A DNA stretch of 64,000 nucleotides from Hydrogenophaga taeniospiralis CCUG 15921 (GCF_001592305.1 NZ_BCWR01000004.1:372001-436000); one strand, 5' to 3'; shown: positions 43,322-53,515, counted from the stretch's first letter. The notes: generated by a model not told the origin, from the letters alone. Program-made: numbers and translations.

Positions 43322-44458
43322 TCAGTACGCGCCGTGCTCGTTTTCCCGTACATACGCCGCCGTCACCTTGCCGCGCATGACGCGGTAGGCCCAGGACGTG
43401 TAGAGCACGATCAGCGGCATGAAGAGCAGCGTGGCCCAGAACATGATGGCCAGCGTGAGGTGGCTGGAGACGCTGTCCCACACCGTGAGGCTGGCCGCGG
43501 GCTGGCTGCTCGATGGCATGACGAACGGAAACATGGAGGCGCCGGCGGTGCCGATCACGCCGACGATGGCCAGCGACGAGGCCACGAAGGCGCTGAGCGT
43601 GCGGCGCCGCCACAGCTGCAAAGCCGCCAGCAGGGCCCCCGCCACCCCGGAGGCCGGCAGCAGCCACAGCAGGGGCTGGGCGGCGTAGTTGGCCATCCAG
43701 GCGCCGGCCTCGCGCACCACGGTCTTGCCCATGGGGTTGGGCAGGGCCGAGGGGTCGATCACCGAGCTGATGCGGTAGCCGGCTATGCCCTGCAGCCAGA
43801 TCCCGGCGGCGACGAAGCCCAGCACCATCACCAGCGCCGCGCCCACGGCGCCCTTGATCGCTCGCGCCTGCACCACGCCTTCGGTGCGGTGCGCCAGGTA
43901 GGCGCCGCCCTGCAGCGTGATCATGGCGCTGCTGACCACGCCGGCCAGCAGGGCAAAGGGGTTGAGCAGCTGCCAGAACGTGCCGGTGTAGGTGGAGATC
44001 AGATAGTTGTCGAACTGGAACGGCACGCCCTGCAGCAGGTTGCCGAAGGCCACGCCGAAGATCACCGGCGGCACGAAACCGCCAACGAACAGGCCCCAGT
44101 CCCAGGTGCTGCGCCAGGTGGCGTTGTGGATCTTGCTGCGGTAGTCGAAACCCACCGGGCGGAAGAACAGCGCCCACAGCACCGCCAGCATGGCCCAGTA
44201 GAAGCCGCTGAAGGCGGTGGCGTAGACCAGCGGCCAGGCCGCGAAGATGGCGCCGCCGCCGGTGATGAACCAGACCTGGTTGCCGTCCCAGTGCGGGCCC
44301 ACGGTGTTGATGACGACACGGCGCTCGATGTCGCTTTGGCCGACGAAGGGCAGCAGCGTGCCCACGCCCATGTCGTGGCCGTCCATGATGGCGAAGCCGA
44401 TGAGCAGCACGCCGACCAGCAGCCACCAGATCAGTTTGAGGGTTTCGTAGTCGAACAT
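43322..44458 (-). CDS. cydB: Cytochrome bd ubiquinol oxidase subunit II
   Basis: This 378-residue membrane subunit shows the typical start FDYETLKLIWWLLVGVLLIG, followed by FAIMDGHDMGVGTLLPF. It also has GPHWDGNQVWFITGGGAIFA and MFPFVMPSSSQPAASLTVWD. Length and motifs are those of CydB proper rather than the cyanide-insensitive CioB branch, although this distinction is not firm. It starts 11 bp after cydA. Confidence 0.95.
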   Translation of the reverse strand: MFDYETLKLIWWLLVGVLLIGFAIMDGHDMGVGTLLPFVGQSDIERRVVINTVGPHWDGNQVWFITGGGAIFAAWPLVYATAFSGFYWAMLAVLWALFFRPVGFDYRSKIHNATWRSTWDWGLFVGGFVPPVIFGVAFGNLLQGVPFQFDNYLISTYTGTFWQLLNPFALLAGVVSSAMITLQGGAYLAHRTEGVVQARAIKGAVGAALVMVLGFVAAGIWLQGIAGYRISSVIDPSALPNPMGKTVVREAGAWMANYAAQPLLWLLPASGVAGALLAALQLWRRRTLSAFVASSLAIVGVIGTAGASMFPFVMPSSSQPAASLTVWDSVSSHLTLAIMFWATLLFMPLIVLYTSWAYRVMRGKVTAAYVRENEHGAY

Positions 44459-44469
44459 GGTGACCTCCT

Positions 44470-46041
44470 TCAGGCGTGCTGGACAGTGTGGTGAACGGGT
44501 TCGTGCTCATAGCGACCCGTGCCCAGGCTGCCCGGGCCGAGGCGCGCGAACTTGACCATCAAAACCATCTCGACCACCAGCAGCAGGGTGTAGAAGCCGA
44601 TGAAGCCGGCCAGCGAGCCGTAAAGGCTGCCCACGCTGAGCGTGGACACCGACAGGTGTGTGGGCAACACGCCGTAGATGGTCCAGGGCTGGCGGCCGTA
44701 CTCGGCGACGTACCAGCCCAGCTCGCAGGCGATCCAGGGCGCGGGCAGCATCCACAGCGCCCACTTGAGCAGCCAGGGGCGCTTGGCGCATTCGAGTTTG
44801 AGCGAGCTCCAGAACGCCAGGCCGAACAGCGCCAGCATCAGGAAGCCCAGGCCGACCATGAGGCGGAAGGTCCAGAACATGGGCGTCACGCGCGGCACGG
44901 TGCTGTCCACCGCCTGCTGGATCATCTCTGGCGTGGCCTGACGCACATCCACCACGTATTTTTTGAGCAGCAGTCCGAAGCCGAGGTCGGCCTTGTGCTG
45001 TTCGAACAGGGCCTTGGCCGCCGCGTCGTCGCGGTTGGCGCGCAGGGCTTCGAGCGCGGTCACGGCGTGGATGCCGCTCTGGATGCGTTCACGGTTCTTG
45101 GCCTTGATCTCGTGGATGCCAGGGATCTGCTGGCTCACCGAGCGCGTGCCGATCAGGCCCATCACCCAAGGGATCTCGATCTCCCAGTCGTTCTTCTGCT
45201 CGGCTTCGTTGATGCCGGCGATGAGCTTGAGACCGGCCGGCGCGGGCTCGGTTTCCCACATGGCTTCGAGCGCGGCCATCTTGGTCTGCTGCGCCTCGCC
45301 CACGGTGTAGCCCGATTCGTCGCCGAGCACGATCACGCTCAGCACCGAGGCCAGGCCGAAGGCCGCGGCCACGCGGAAGCTGCGTTTGGCGAACTCGATG
45401 TCGCGGCCCTTGAGCAAATACCAGCTGGAGATGGACAGCACGAACATCGCGCCGGTGACGTAGCCGGCCGAGACGGTGTGCACGAACTTGGCCTGCGCGT
45501 CCGGGTTGAAGAGCACAGCCCAGAAGTCCGTCATTTCCATGCGCATGGTCTCGAAGCTGAACTCCGCGCCCACCGGGTTCTGCATCCAGCCGTTCGCGAT
45601 CAGGATCCACAGCGCGCTGAGGTTGGTGCCCACCGCCATCAGGATGGTGACCATCAGGTGCTGCGTCTTGCTCAGCCGGTCCCAGCCGAAGAAGAACAGG
45701 CCGATCATGGTCGACTCAAGGAAGAAGGCCATCAACCCCTCGATGGCCAGCGGCGCGCCGAAGATGTCGCCCACGTAGTGCGAGTAGTAGGCCCAGTTGG
45801 TGCCGAACTGGAACTCCAGCGTGATGCCGGTGGTCACGCCGAGCGCGAAGTTGATGCCGAAGAGCTTGCCCCAGAAGCGGGTCATGTCCTTCCAGACGAC
45901 GTTGCCCGTCATCACGTACACGCTTTCCATGATCACCAGCAGCCAGACCATGCCCAGCGTCAGCGGCACGAAGAGGAAGTGGTACATGGCCGTCGCAGCG
46001 AACTGCAGGCGGGAGAGGTCAACAAGCTGTTCCGAAATCAC
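44470..46041 (-). CDS. cydA: Cytochrome bd ubiquinol oxidase subunit I
   Basis: This 523-residue subunit binds haems b558, b595 and d and oxidises quinol. His21 in [15 protein letters not shown] corresponds to the conserved N-terminal haem ligand. The Q-loop region is long, as in E. coli, and contains the [16 protein letters not shown] stretch; [18 protein letters not shown] is the family signature. The start is GTG with GGAG 7 nt upstream. It directly follows cydP. Confidence 0.96.
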   Translation of the reverse strand: MISEQLVDLSRLQFAATAMYHFLFVPLTLGMVWLLVIMESVYVMTGNVVWKDMTRFWGKLFGINFALGVTTGITLEFQFGTNWAYYSHYVGDIFGAPLAIEGLMAFFLESTMIGLFFFGWDRLSKTQHLMVTILMAVGTNLSALWILIANGWMQNPVGAEFSFETMRMEMTDFWAVLFNPDAQAKFVHTVSAGYVTGAMFVLSISSWYLLKGRDIEFAKRSFRVAAAFGLASVLSVIVLGDESGYTVGEAQQTKMAALEAMWETEPAPAGLKLIAGINEAEQKNDWEIEIPWVMGLIGTRSVSQQIPGIHEIKAKNRERIQSGIHAVTALEALRANRDDAAAKALFEQHKADLGFGLLLKKYVVDVRQATPEMIQQAVDSTVPRVTPMFWTFRLMVGLGFLMLALFGLAFWSSLKLECAKRPWLLKWALWMLPAPWIACELGWYVAEYGRQPWTIYGVLPTHLSVSTLSVGSLYGSLAGFIGFYTLLLVVEMVLMVKFARLGPGSLGTGRYEHEPVHHTVQHA

Positions 46042-46045
46042 GGCA

Positions 46046-46228
46046 TCACTCCTGTGGGGTCAAGGTCTTCATCGGGGCGGACCCGAGCATTTGCGTGGCG
46101 GCGGCGTCGCTGTCCACCGGCACCCGCTGCTCCCGCACGAAGCCCCACCACAGACCGCTGAGCACGAGCAGCTTGATCGCCAGGGCGATGGCGAGCTTGC
46201 GCGTCAGGGATCGGTCTTGAAGGTTCAT
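46046..46228 (-). CDS. cydP: Cytochrome oxidase small subunit CydP
   Basis: This 60-residue single-helix protein has [20 protein letters not shown] followed by [11 protein letters not shown], the arrangement of a basic start, one helix and an aromatic stop described for CydP. CydP genes precede cydAB in many betaproteobacteria. It is the first gene of the operon, 4 bp before cydA, with a candidate sigma-54 promoter about 30 bp upstream of its start. Confidence 0.75.
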   Translation of the reverse strand: MNLQDRSLTRKLAIALAIKLLVLSGLWWGFVREQRVPVDSDAAATQMLGSAPMKTLTPQE

Positions 46229-46256
46229 GGCTTGGCAACGGGATGCCTGCTGCATC

Positions 46257-46271
46257 CCAAGAAACGTGCCA
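46257..46271 (-). promoter_or_regulatory. Candidate sigma-54 promoter for the cydP-cydA-cydB operon
   Basis: On the minus strand TGGCACG-TTTC-TTGG matches the -24 box exactly and the -12 box (TTGC) except for the last base, at the correct spacing. The predicted start would be near 46246, 18 nt before the cydP ATG. The divergent sigma-54 activator and palindromes at 46355-46386 strengthen the case. Confidence 0.5.
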
Positions 46272-46354
46272 CCGTTACCAATAGAAAAAGTGGTTACATA
46301 TCAGGCACTTGCGCCATCAGGGTTCAGGGCCCCGCCGCCACGGCGCTGACACAA

Positions 46355-46386
46355 CTGCCAGTTCTGGCAGAAAATGGCAGTTGCCA
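46355..46386. promoter_or_regulatory. Paired TGCCA/TGGCA palindromes, candidate enhancer site
   Basis: CTGCCA-GTTC-TGGCAG (46355-46370) is a perfect palindrome. It is followed after 3 bp by ATGGCA-GT-TGCCAT (46374-46387 counting its outer base). The pair lies about 110-140 bp upstream of the predicted cydP transcription start and just before the activator gene, a usual enhancer distance. Confidence 0.55.
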
Positions 46387-46416
46387 TTCCACCCGCCGGC
46401 AGTCCGAGGAACCCGC

Positions 46417-47790
<1,374 letters not shown>

Positions 47791-47894
47791 GCGCTGTTCG
47801 GGATGGCATTCCCAGCGGTGTGAGCTGAGTGGATCGGGGGGGGCCTGCGGGAATGTCCCCACGACAGCGGCCTCAGACCCATATAACATGACAA

Positions 47895-47908
47895 TCCGAA
47901 TATTCGGA
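47895..47908. promoter_or_regulatory. 14-bp perfect palindrome over the ribosome site of the DUF4395 gene
   Basis: TCCGAATATTCGGA is a perfect palindrome ending 7 nt before the ATG and including CGGA of the ribosome site. It could be an operator (ArsR-type repressors use similar AT-centred sites) or an RNA hairpin hiding the ribosome site. Confidence 0.4.
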
Positions 47909-47915
47909 GACAAGC

Positions 47916-48680
47916 ATGTATCAAGCATTCCAATTCGGCGAAACCGTCGCCGGCTACCCGGTGCGCGTGGTCAACGAGCGCACCGTGCGCGCCGCCGCCG
48001 GCCTGCTGTTCTTCCCGGCGGGGGTGTCGTTCATGAACGCGTTGCTGACCGCCAACTACCAGCCCACGCGGCTGTTCGTCATCGTGTTCCTGATCGACAT
48101 GACGCTGCGCATGCTCAACCCGCGCTGGGCGCCGAGCATGATCGTGGGCGGCTGGATCGTGCGCAAACAGACGCCCGACTGGGTCGGCGCGCCGCAAAAG
48201 CGCTTCGCCTGGGGCCTGGGCCTGTTGCTGGGCCTGGCCATGCTCTACCTGATGGTGCTTAACCGCTTCATGGGCCCGGTGAACATGCTGGTCTGCGCCA
48301 GCTGTCTGACGCTGATGTTCTTCGAAACCGCCTTCGGCATCTGCCTGGGCTGCAAGCTCTACAACGTGTTCAACCGGGAAAAGGCCCAGCTCTGCCCGGG
48401 CGGCGTGTGCGAGATGCCGGCGCAAAAAGGCTGGGGCGTCTCACTGCCGCAGGCGGCCGTGCTGGTGCTGTTCGTGGGCACCCTCACCCTGGCCAAGGGC
48501 TGGGTGGACGCAACCGGTCCGCTGGGCGGCTTTGACGACATGGCGACGCTGGAAGAGATGGGGCTCAAGCCCACACCCGGCCAGGCAAGCGCGGCCGACG
48601 CCGAACGCTGCCAGGTGCCCGCCTTCGCCAAGGCGATCGGCCACGAAGAGACCTGGAAGCGGCACAACGGGTGTGGCTGA
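47916..48680 (+). CDS. DUF4395-type membrane protein
   Basis: This 254-residue protein has about four membrane helices (RAAAGLLFFPAGVSFMNALL; LFVIVFLIDMTLRML; LGLLLGLAMLYLMVL; MLVCASCLTLMFFETAFGIC). A cysteine-rich turn CLGCKLYNVF...CPGGVCE follows. The family is often found with sulfurtransferases. A soluble C-terminal tail contains one more Cys pair. It lies downstream of the sigma-54 activator, 125 bp after its stop. Confidence 0.75.
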   Translation: MYQAFQFGETVAGYPVRVVNERTVRAAAGLLFFPAGVSFMNALLTANYQPTRLFVIVFLIDMTLRMLNPRWAPSMIVGGWIVRKQTPDWVGAPQKRFAWGLGLLLGLAMLYLMVLNRFMGPVNMLVCASCLTLMFFETAFGICLGCKLYNVFNREKAQLCPGGVCEMPAQKGWGVSLPQAAVLVLFVGTLTLAKGWVDATGPLGGFDDMATLEEMGLKPTPGQASAADAERCQVPAFAKAIGHEETWKRHNGCG

Positions 48681-48689
48681 GCCCACCCC

Positions 48690-48762
48690 CGTCGCTTGTT
48701 CGCTTCGCGTAACCGCTCCGCCCCTCAAGGGGCGATGCGAGTGGCCCGGCAAAACCGTTCCA
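48690..48762. repeat. REP-like palindromic intergenic element, copy 3 (reverse orientation)
   Basis: Read on the minus strand it gives TGGAACGGTTTTGCCGGGCC, then CCACTCGC and CCCCTTGAGGGG, the same order as the 17.0-kb copy. It faces copy 4 across about 55 bp, between the convergent DUF4395 and DUF3422 genes. Confidence 0.6.
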
Positions 48763-48818
48763 CCGCATCCTCGGATGAAGTCACCTCGCGCCGGAGGGGG
48801 AGTCGGTTCCAGGGCACC

Positions 48819-48882
48819 GCGGAACCGGCTTCGCCGGGCCGCCAGTGCCGCCCCCTGGGGAGTGACGCCGTCAGGCGGGGGG
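48819..48882. repeat. REP-like palindromic intergenic element, copy 4
   Basis: GGAACCGGCTTCGCCGGGCC, GCCAGTGCCGCCCCCTGGGG and TGACGCCGTCAGGCGGGG repeat the family pattern. The element ends directly at the DUF3422 stop codon. Confidence 0.65.
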
Positions 48883-50202
48883 TCAATGTCCAGCGTGCAG
48901 CTTCTCGTGGATGCGCTTGGTGGTGCGCCACACGGCCCACAACACCAGAGGAATCAAGGCCCCGGCGGCCATCTCGGGGTTGATCGGCAGGCCTGCGGCC
49001 TTGCCGGCCTTGCCCAGGTAGAGCAGCAGGCTGATCACGTAGTACGAGATCGCCGCGATGGACAGGCCTTCCACCGTGCTCTGCAGCCGCAGCTGCAGTT
49101 CCTGCCCTTTGGTGAGCTTGGCCAGCAGTTGCTGGTTCTGCTCTTCGGTGGCAATGTCCACGCGGGTGCGCAGCAGCGCGCTGGTGCGGGTGATGCGTTC
49201 GGAGAGCGAGGCCAGGCGCTGCGCCGTCGCGGCCACGGTGGCCATGGCCGGCGAGAGCCGGCGCTGCATGAACTCGCCCAGGGTCTGCGTGCCCTGGATG
49301 GGCTGTTCGCGCAGTTCGGCGATGCGCTGGGCCACCAGGGTGTCGTAGGCGCGGGTGGCCGAGAATCGGTAGACGTTTTCGGCGGTGGCGCGCTCCACGC
49401 CGCCGGCCAGCGAGACCAGGGTGTCGAGCAGCGCCTGGTCGGACGCGCCCTTGTTTTCCAGTTGCGCCGTGATGTCGGCCAGTTGCCGCTCGGACGACGC
49501 GAGCAGCGGCGCGAGCTGCTTGACCACGGGCAGGGCGCGCAGGGCCATGAGACGGTAGGTTTCGAGCTCGAACAGGCGCGACACGATGCGCCCGGCACGC
49601 GTCTCGGAGGTGTCCGTGGGCGCGATCACCAGCATGCGCTCGAAGCCGCAGGGCCGCAGCCAGAAGTCGGTCACGGCCACCGAGTGGCCTTTGTTGCCCA
49701 TGAGTGACGCCACCACGGTGTGCTCGCCCAGCCAGGTGCGTGCCTGCGCCAGCCCGGCGCCCAGCGGGTGGAGATCGCCCACCACCATGGCGAGCTGGAT
49801 GGCAGCGAAGGTGCGCCCGGGAATGGTCGCCAGCCAGCCCGCGGGCGTGGCGATGTGCGACAGCAGGTCGGGCTCACGGGTACCCAGGCCGCAGCCCTCG
49901 GGCAGCGCCTGCACGATGGAGTAGCGGGTGAACTCGGTGTGGCGCTCCCACTTGAGCGTGTAGCCCGGCAGGCGCAGGCGCAGGAAGTTGCCCTGCAGCT
50001 GGTCCACGGTGAGCGCCTCCTGCCCGGGCAGCCGGCGCAGCTGCTCACACTCCTGCTCGCGCGTCACGTCCTCGTTGAAAACCGCCACATAGGTGACCAG
50101 CGTGGGCAGGCGAACGCGCGCGGGTGGGCGCGCGTGCACTTCGTTGTGCAGCAGCTCGCGCTGCGGGTCGCTGGCGGGCAGCAGGGAGGGCGTGGCGTTC
50201 AT
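48883..50202 (-). CDS. DUF3422 family protein (predicted membrane-anchored)
   Basis: This 439-residue protein starts NATPSLLPASDPQRELLHNE followed by VHARPP, the DUF3422 hallmark. A long helical middle (about 210-370) precedes two C-terminal membrane segments (ISYYVISLLLYLGKAGKAAG; AAGALIPLVLWAVWRTTKRI). The family is widespread in proteobacteria and its function is not known. It stands alone. Confidence 0.88.
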   Translation of the reverse strand: MNATPSLLPASDPQRELLHNEVHARPPARVRLPTLVTYVAVFNEDVTREQECEQLRRLPGQEALTVDQLQGNFLRLRLPGYTLKWERHTEFTRYSIVQALPEGCGLGTREPDLLSHIATPAGWLATIPGRTFAAIQLAMVVGDLHPLGAGLAQARTWLGEHTVVASLMGNKGHSVAVTDFWLRPCGFERMLVIAPTDTSETRAGRIVSRLFELETYRLMALRALPVVKQLAPLLASSERQLADITAQLENKGASDQALLDTLVSLAGGVERATAENVYRFSATRAYDTLVAQRIAELREQPIQGTQTLGEFMQRRLSPAMATVAATAQRLASLSERITRTSALLRTRVDIATEEQNQQLLAKLTKGQELQLRLQSTVEGLSIAAISYYVISLLLYLGKAGKAAGLPINPEMAAGALIPLVLWAVWRTTKRIHEKLHAGH

Positions 50203-50261
50203 GGCCCGATTGTGCCGAAACACCGCGTCACGGGCCTCGACACAGCGCCACCCAGTGGCTC

Positions 50262-50297
50262 AAAAAAAGAAAAACGCGCCGGCTCCGTCGGTGGGCG
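50262..50297 (-). terminator. Possible terminator after the M15 peptidase gene
   Basis: On the minus strand a CGCC...GGCG stem with internal CCG/CGG pairing is followed by GCGTTTTTCTTTTTTT. The stem is imperfect but the T-run is strong and lies 24-60 nt after the stop. Confidence 0.45.
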
Positions 50298-50320
50298 ATC
50301 GAACGCCAGTACCAGTACCG

Positions 50321-50929
50321 TTAGGCAAACACCGGCAACCCCTTGGACTGGTGGTCGCGCAACTCGGCCAGCATGCTGCGCTCGGACATGCCCGCCGCCC
50401 AGGACGGACGCAACTGGAAGTGCGGCTGGTCGACGATCGAGGTCCAGTTGCCGCCCCACTCCAGCCCCAGCTCCATGCCCAGCACGCCGACCGCCTTGTA
50501 CTTGGGCGAGTCGGTCAGGAACTTGCCGCCGCTGAAGACCCCGATGTCGAAGGCAATGCCGAAGTTGTGGTTCGAGTAACCCCCACGCGCGTTGGTGACC
50601 TTGGGTCCCGGCGCGGTGCGGCCCTTCGCGTAGAGCGCCTCCTGTTCGGCGTATGAGCGCGTGCCGCTCAGCACCTTGATGCTGATGCCGTTGTCCGCGG
50701 CCTTCTGCACCAGGGCACGGGCCAGTCCCTGCACCTGCGGTTGCAAGGTGGCGATATTGGTTTCGCTGCGCGGATCGACGCGGGAGATCGCCACCGCGGG
50801 CGCCACACCATGGCCAGTGGGCTTGACCAGGGCCGCGTAGATCGCGCCCCAGGTTTCCGCTCCGGCACGGCCGTCGACCTGGATGTTCAGGGCGCCCTGC
50901 ACCGCGCGAATCATGTCCGAGAGTTCCAT
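50321..50929 (-). CDS. M15-family peptidoglycan endopeptidase (VanY/endolysin-like)
   Basis: This 202-residue protein has zinc-peptidase signatures: SGTRSYAEQEALYAKGR, then YSNHNFGIAFDIG matching SxHxxGxAxD, and the third ligand in DQPHFQLRP. The N-terminal segment (MELSDMIRAVQGALNIQVDG) resembles a peptidoglycan-binding fold. No signal peptide is seen, as in phage endolysins, so release would need another route. It is divergent from the large-protein operon and shares its 326-bp control region. Confidence 0.85.
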   Translation of the reverse strand: MELSDMIRAVQGALNIQVDGRAGAETWGAIYAALVKPTGHGVAPAVAISRVDPRSETNIATLQPQVQGLARALVQKAADNGISIKVLSGTRSYAEQEALYAKGRTAPGPKVTNARGGYSNHNFGIAFDIGVFSGGKFLTDSPKYKAVGVLGMELGLEWGGNWTSIVDQPHFQLRPSWAAGMSERSMLAELRDHQSKGLPVFA

Positions 50930-51255
50930 GTCGCTGCCTCCATGTAGGGGACGGGTCGCACCCCGCCAACGTTGAGGAATGGGGGCCACTCTAGGCGCGA
51001 AGCACAGGCCTCACATCCTCCAACCAGTGGATGCACCGCGATCGGAAATGACGCGCCGATTTCGCGATCCTGCGGGGCTTCCAGCGCCCTGTTGCACAGA
51101 GGAAGAAACGCAGTCTGCATGCCTTTGAGGCAGGTGGTTTTCCGCGCCCCGAAGGAACGTCGTGCATCCCCCAATGTAGGGTTGTGACGCACCAGCACGA
51201 CTCCCAGAATCCGCCCACGTTTGATACCGCGGTGCTCTCGACAGGAGTTGTTGCC
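50930..51255. promoter_or_regulatory. Intergenic control region between the M15 peptidase and the large-protein operon
   Basis: This 326-bp stretch holds no convincing gene. On the plus strand TTGTGA (51182-51187), 17 bp, CAGAAT (51205-51210) is a plausible promoter for the operon. GCGATCGGAAAT (51038-51049) and ATTTCGCGATC (51059-51069) form an imperfect inverted repeat, a possible operator for either direction. Confidence 0.4.
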
Positions 51256-53514
51256 ATGCCCACCGATCGATTTGTCGACCTTCAGCACGTCATGGTCACG
51301 CCTCAGCGGCCGAAGGCCGGTGTGATGCACGCCGTGCGTCTGGACCCGGGCGTGGCGCGCATGCGCCTGGACCGCATCCGCCCCGAGCTGTTCGGCGTCG
51401 TGGCGTCGCTGGGTTTTGAGCGCGCCGACTCGCCCAATCCCATTAGCCCCGCCGCGCAACCCACCGACACCACGCTGTTCGAGAGCGCCGTCGGCGACGT
51501 GCGCTACTACCTGCCGCGCTACCGGCTGCGCACCACCGCCCCGGGGCGCTACGACGTGAACGTCGTGGCCGATCCGCAGGCCAGTGGCCTCTGGGTCGTC
51601 AGTCTGGGGCTGGAGGCCTTTCCCGCGCCCGAGCTGGGCGATGCCGCGCGCACGGCCCAGGTGCTGCCGCACCAGCTCAACGCCGCCGTGCACTTCCGCA
51701 TGCCCGGCTCGTCGGTCGAGCGGCGCCTGCCCGTGAGCGAGTTGATCAACGACGCGCGCGGCCCGGTCGCGGTGGTTCGTGTGGGTCTTTCCGAACGCGA
51801 CGAGCTGCTGGGCGCGTTCATGGCGCAGAGCGCTGGCGCTTGCCTGAGGCTGCAGCGGAGCTACACGGTGTCGGTCGAGATGCCGGCAACGGCGCCGCCC
51901 CCGCCCCCTCCGCCGACGCGAACGCCGATCCCTCGGCCGCCCCGACCGATACCGGTGCGCCCGCCGCGACCGGGCGGGGTGTTCCGTCCCCAGCTCATGG
52001 AAGCCCGGCCCGTTGCCATGCACCTCGCCAGCGCGCCCATGGCCGTGGCCGTGGACCGCCAGCTCTTGCTCCGGCGCCGGTTCGAGATCGATCCGGCGCT
52101 GGTGGCCAGCGCCACCACCTCGCCGACTCCCGCGCGGCGATTCCGCGCCCTGTCGCAGAACCAGGCGGTGGACATGGCGCTGTGGTTCGACAGCGGACTG
52201 CACAGCTACGTCTACCCCAACGGCAGCCCCAGCACCGGCACGGTGGCCAGCCTGCAGATGCACAGCGTGCCGTACACCGCCCCGGGCCGCAGCACGCGCC
52301 ACCACAGCTATCTGCAAAGCAGCAGCAACCCCACCCGCTTCTACTTCCTGCCCGACGCCTTCCGGCTGGCCCGCACCGAACACGCACCGTTCAAACCCGC
52401 GCTGGCCTTCGTGGTCGACCAGTCGCCCGATGCTCCGCAGGCCGACCCCAACGCGACCCCCGCCACCCCGCCGAAATCGGCCGTCGAGCTGATCGCCGAC
52501 GTGCGCCCGGTGACCGACGGCAAACGTCTGCTGCTCGCGAAAGAGGCTCTGAAGGGCAAGCTGCCCACGACCGGTGTGCCACCGGGCGAGATCTCGCTGG
52601 AGCCGCTGCTCGCGCCGTCGGTGTTGCGGCTGGGCCTGCCGCGCGGCGGTCGCATGCAGACGGTCGAAGTGGCCGCGCAGGTCGATCTGGCCAACGGCTT
52701 TCAACTGAGCGAGCGGTTCGCGCTCGACGATTTCCAGGACGTGTTCGCCGCCCTGATGGCGCCGCAGTCGGCCGCCCTGCTGCAAGGCAATGTGGCCGTG
52801 TCCACCGGGCTGGGTGGCGAGATCCTGGTGCCGGTGGAGCTGAACTTCCACACGCTGGAAGGCGAGCTGTTCCAGACCACCGAGACCCCCGATCCGGTCA
52901 CCGGATCGGTGGCGGTGCAGTTGCTGAACCAGACCGGCGGTGCGCTGCGCATCCCGGCGTTGCCGGTCTGGCTGAGCCGCGACGGCCTCATGTTGGCGGC
53001 CCGCACCGAAGGCCTGGACTTGAGCCAGCCGGTCGAGCTGCCCGCCGATGGACAGCTCGGTTTCCGGGTGCTTCCGACCGAACCCTGGCCCGCGACCGTC
53101 GCACCCACCAGTGTCCCCGACGCGGTGTTCGACACCTCGTCCATCACCGCCGTGCCCGATGCCAAGGCTCTGTTCGAACAGACCTTCGACAACAGCGTGG
53201 CGCAGGAGACCGCACGGGCCATCACCGTCATGACCGACGCCGAGGTGCTGGCCAGCGCGCAGGCGCCCGATAAGGCCATCCGGCTGGTGATCATCGAGTT
53301 CCGCGGCAACAAGAGCGTGCGCCTGAGCGCCAGCAAGCTGGAGGAAACGGTGGAGGTTCCAGTGGCCTTGATGGACGTGCTGCTGCGGCGCGACACCGAA
53401 GGCCAGTACGAGTTCCGCCAGACCGTGGTCTTCGCCTCCGGCGCGCAGCAAAGCGACGGCTGGCGCAAGAGCGATCTCGGTCTGCTCTTTGTGCCCTTCA
53501 CCGGCGGGAACTGA
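51256..53514 (+). CDS. Large protein of unknown function, first gene of the caspase-associated operon
   Basis: This 752-residue protein has no signal peptide or membrane helix and no family I recognise. Features: an N-terminal beta-rich part (1-210); a Pro/Arg-rich linker with seven consecutive prolines (about 212-245); a middle part with TRFYFLPDAFRLARTEHAPF, which resembles the QFWYLPGPV.LARR motif of genes further down; and a beta-rich C-terminus. AGGAG lies 9 nt before ATG 51256. It is probably cotranscribed with the next genes (1-bp gap). A structural or scaffold role is only a guess. Confidence 0.75.
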   Translation: MPTDRFVDLQHVMVTPQRPKAGVMHAVRLDPGVARMRLDRIRPELFGVVASLGFERADSPNPISPAAQPTDTTLFESAVGDVRYYLPRYRLRTTAPGRYDVNVVADPQASGLWVVSLGLEAFPAPELGDAARTAQVLPHQLNAAVHFRMPGSSVERRLPVSELINDARGPVAVVRVGLSERDELLGAFMAQSAGACLRLQRSYTVSVEMPATAPPPPPPPTRTPIPRPPRPIPVRPPRPGGVFRPQLMEARPVAMHLASAPMAVAVDRQLLLRRRFEIDPALVASATTSPTPARRFRALSQNQAVDMALWFDSGLHSYVYPNGSPSTGTVASLQMHSVPYTAPGRSTRHHSYLQSSSNPTRFYFLPDAFRLARTEHAPFKPALAFVVDQSPDAPQADPNATPATPPKSAVELIADVRPVTDGKRLLLAKEALKGKLPTTGVPPGEISLEPLLAPSVLRLGLPRGGRMQTVEVAAQVDLANGFQLSERFALDDFQDVFAALMAPQSAALLQGNVAVSTGLGGEILVPVELNFHTLEGELFQTTETPDPVTGSVAVQLLNQTGGALRIPALPVWLSRDGLMLAARTEGLDLSQPVELPADGQLGFRVLPTEPWPATVAPTSVPDAVFDTSSITAVPDAKALFEQTFDNSVAQETARAITVMTDAEVLASAQAPDKAIRLVIIEFRGNKSVRLSASKLEETVEVPVALMDVLLRRDTEGQYEFRQTVVFASGAQQSDGWRKSDLGLLFVPFTGGN

Positions 53515-53515
53515 G

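Noticed and set aside
46365..46386. Possible sigma-54 promoter for the activator gene itself (TGGCAG...TGGCAG)
   Set aside because: The GG to GC spacing is one base short of the -24/-12 requirement. The sequence is better explained by the two palindromes.
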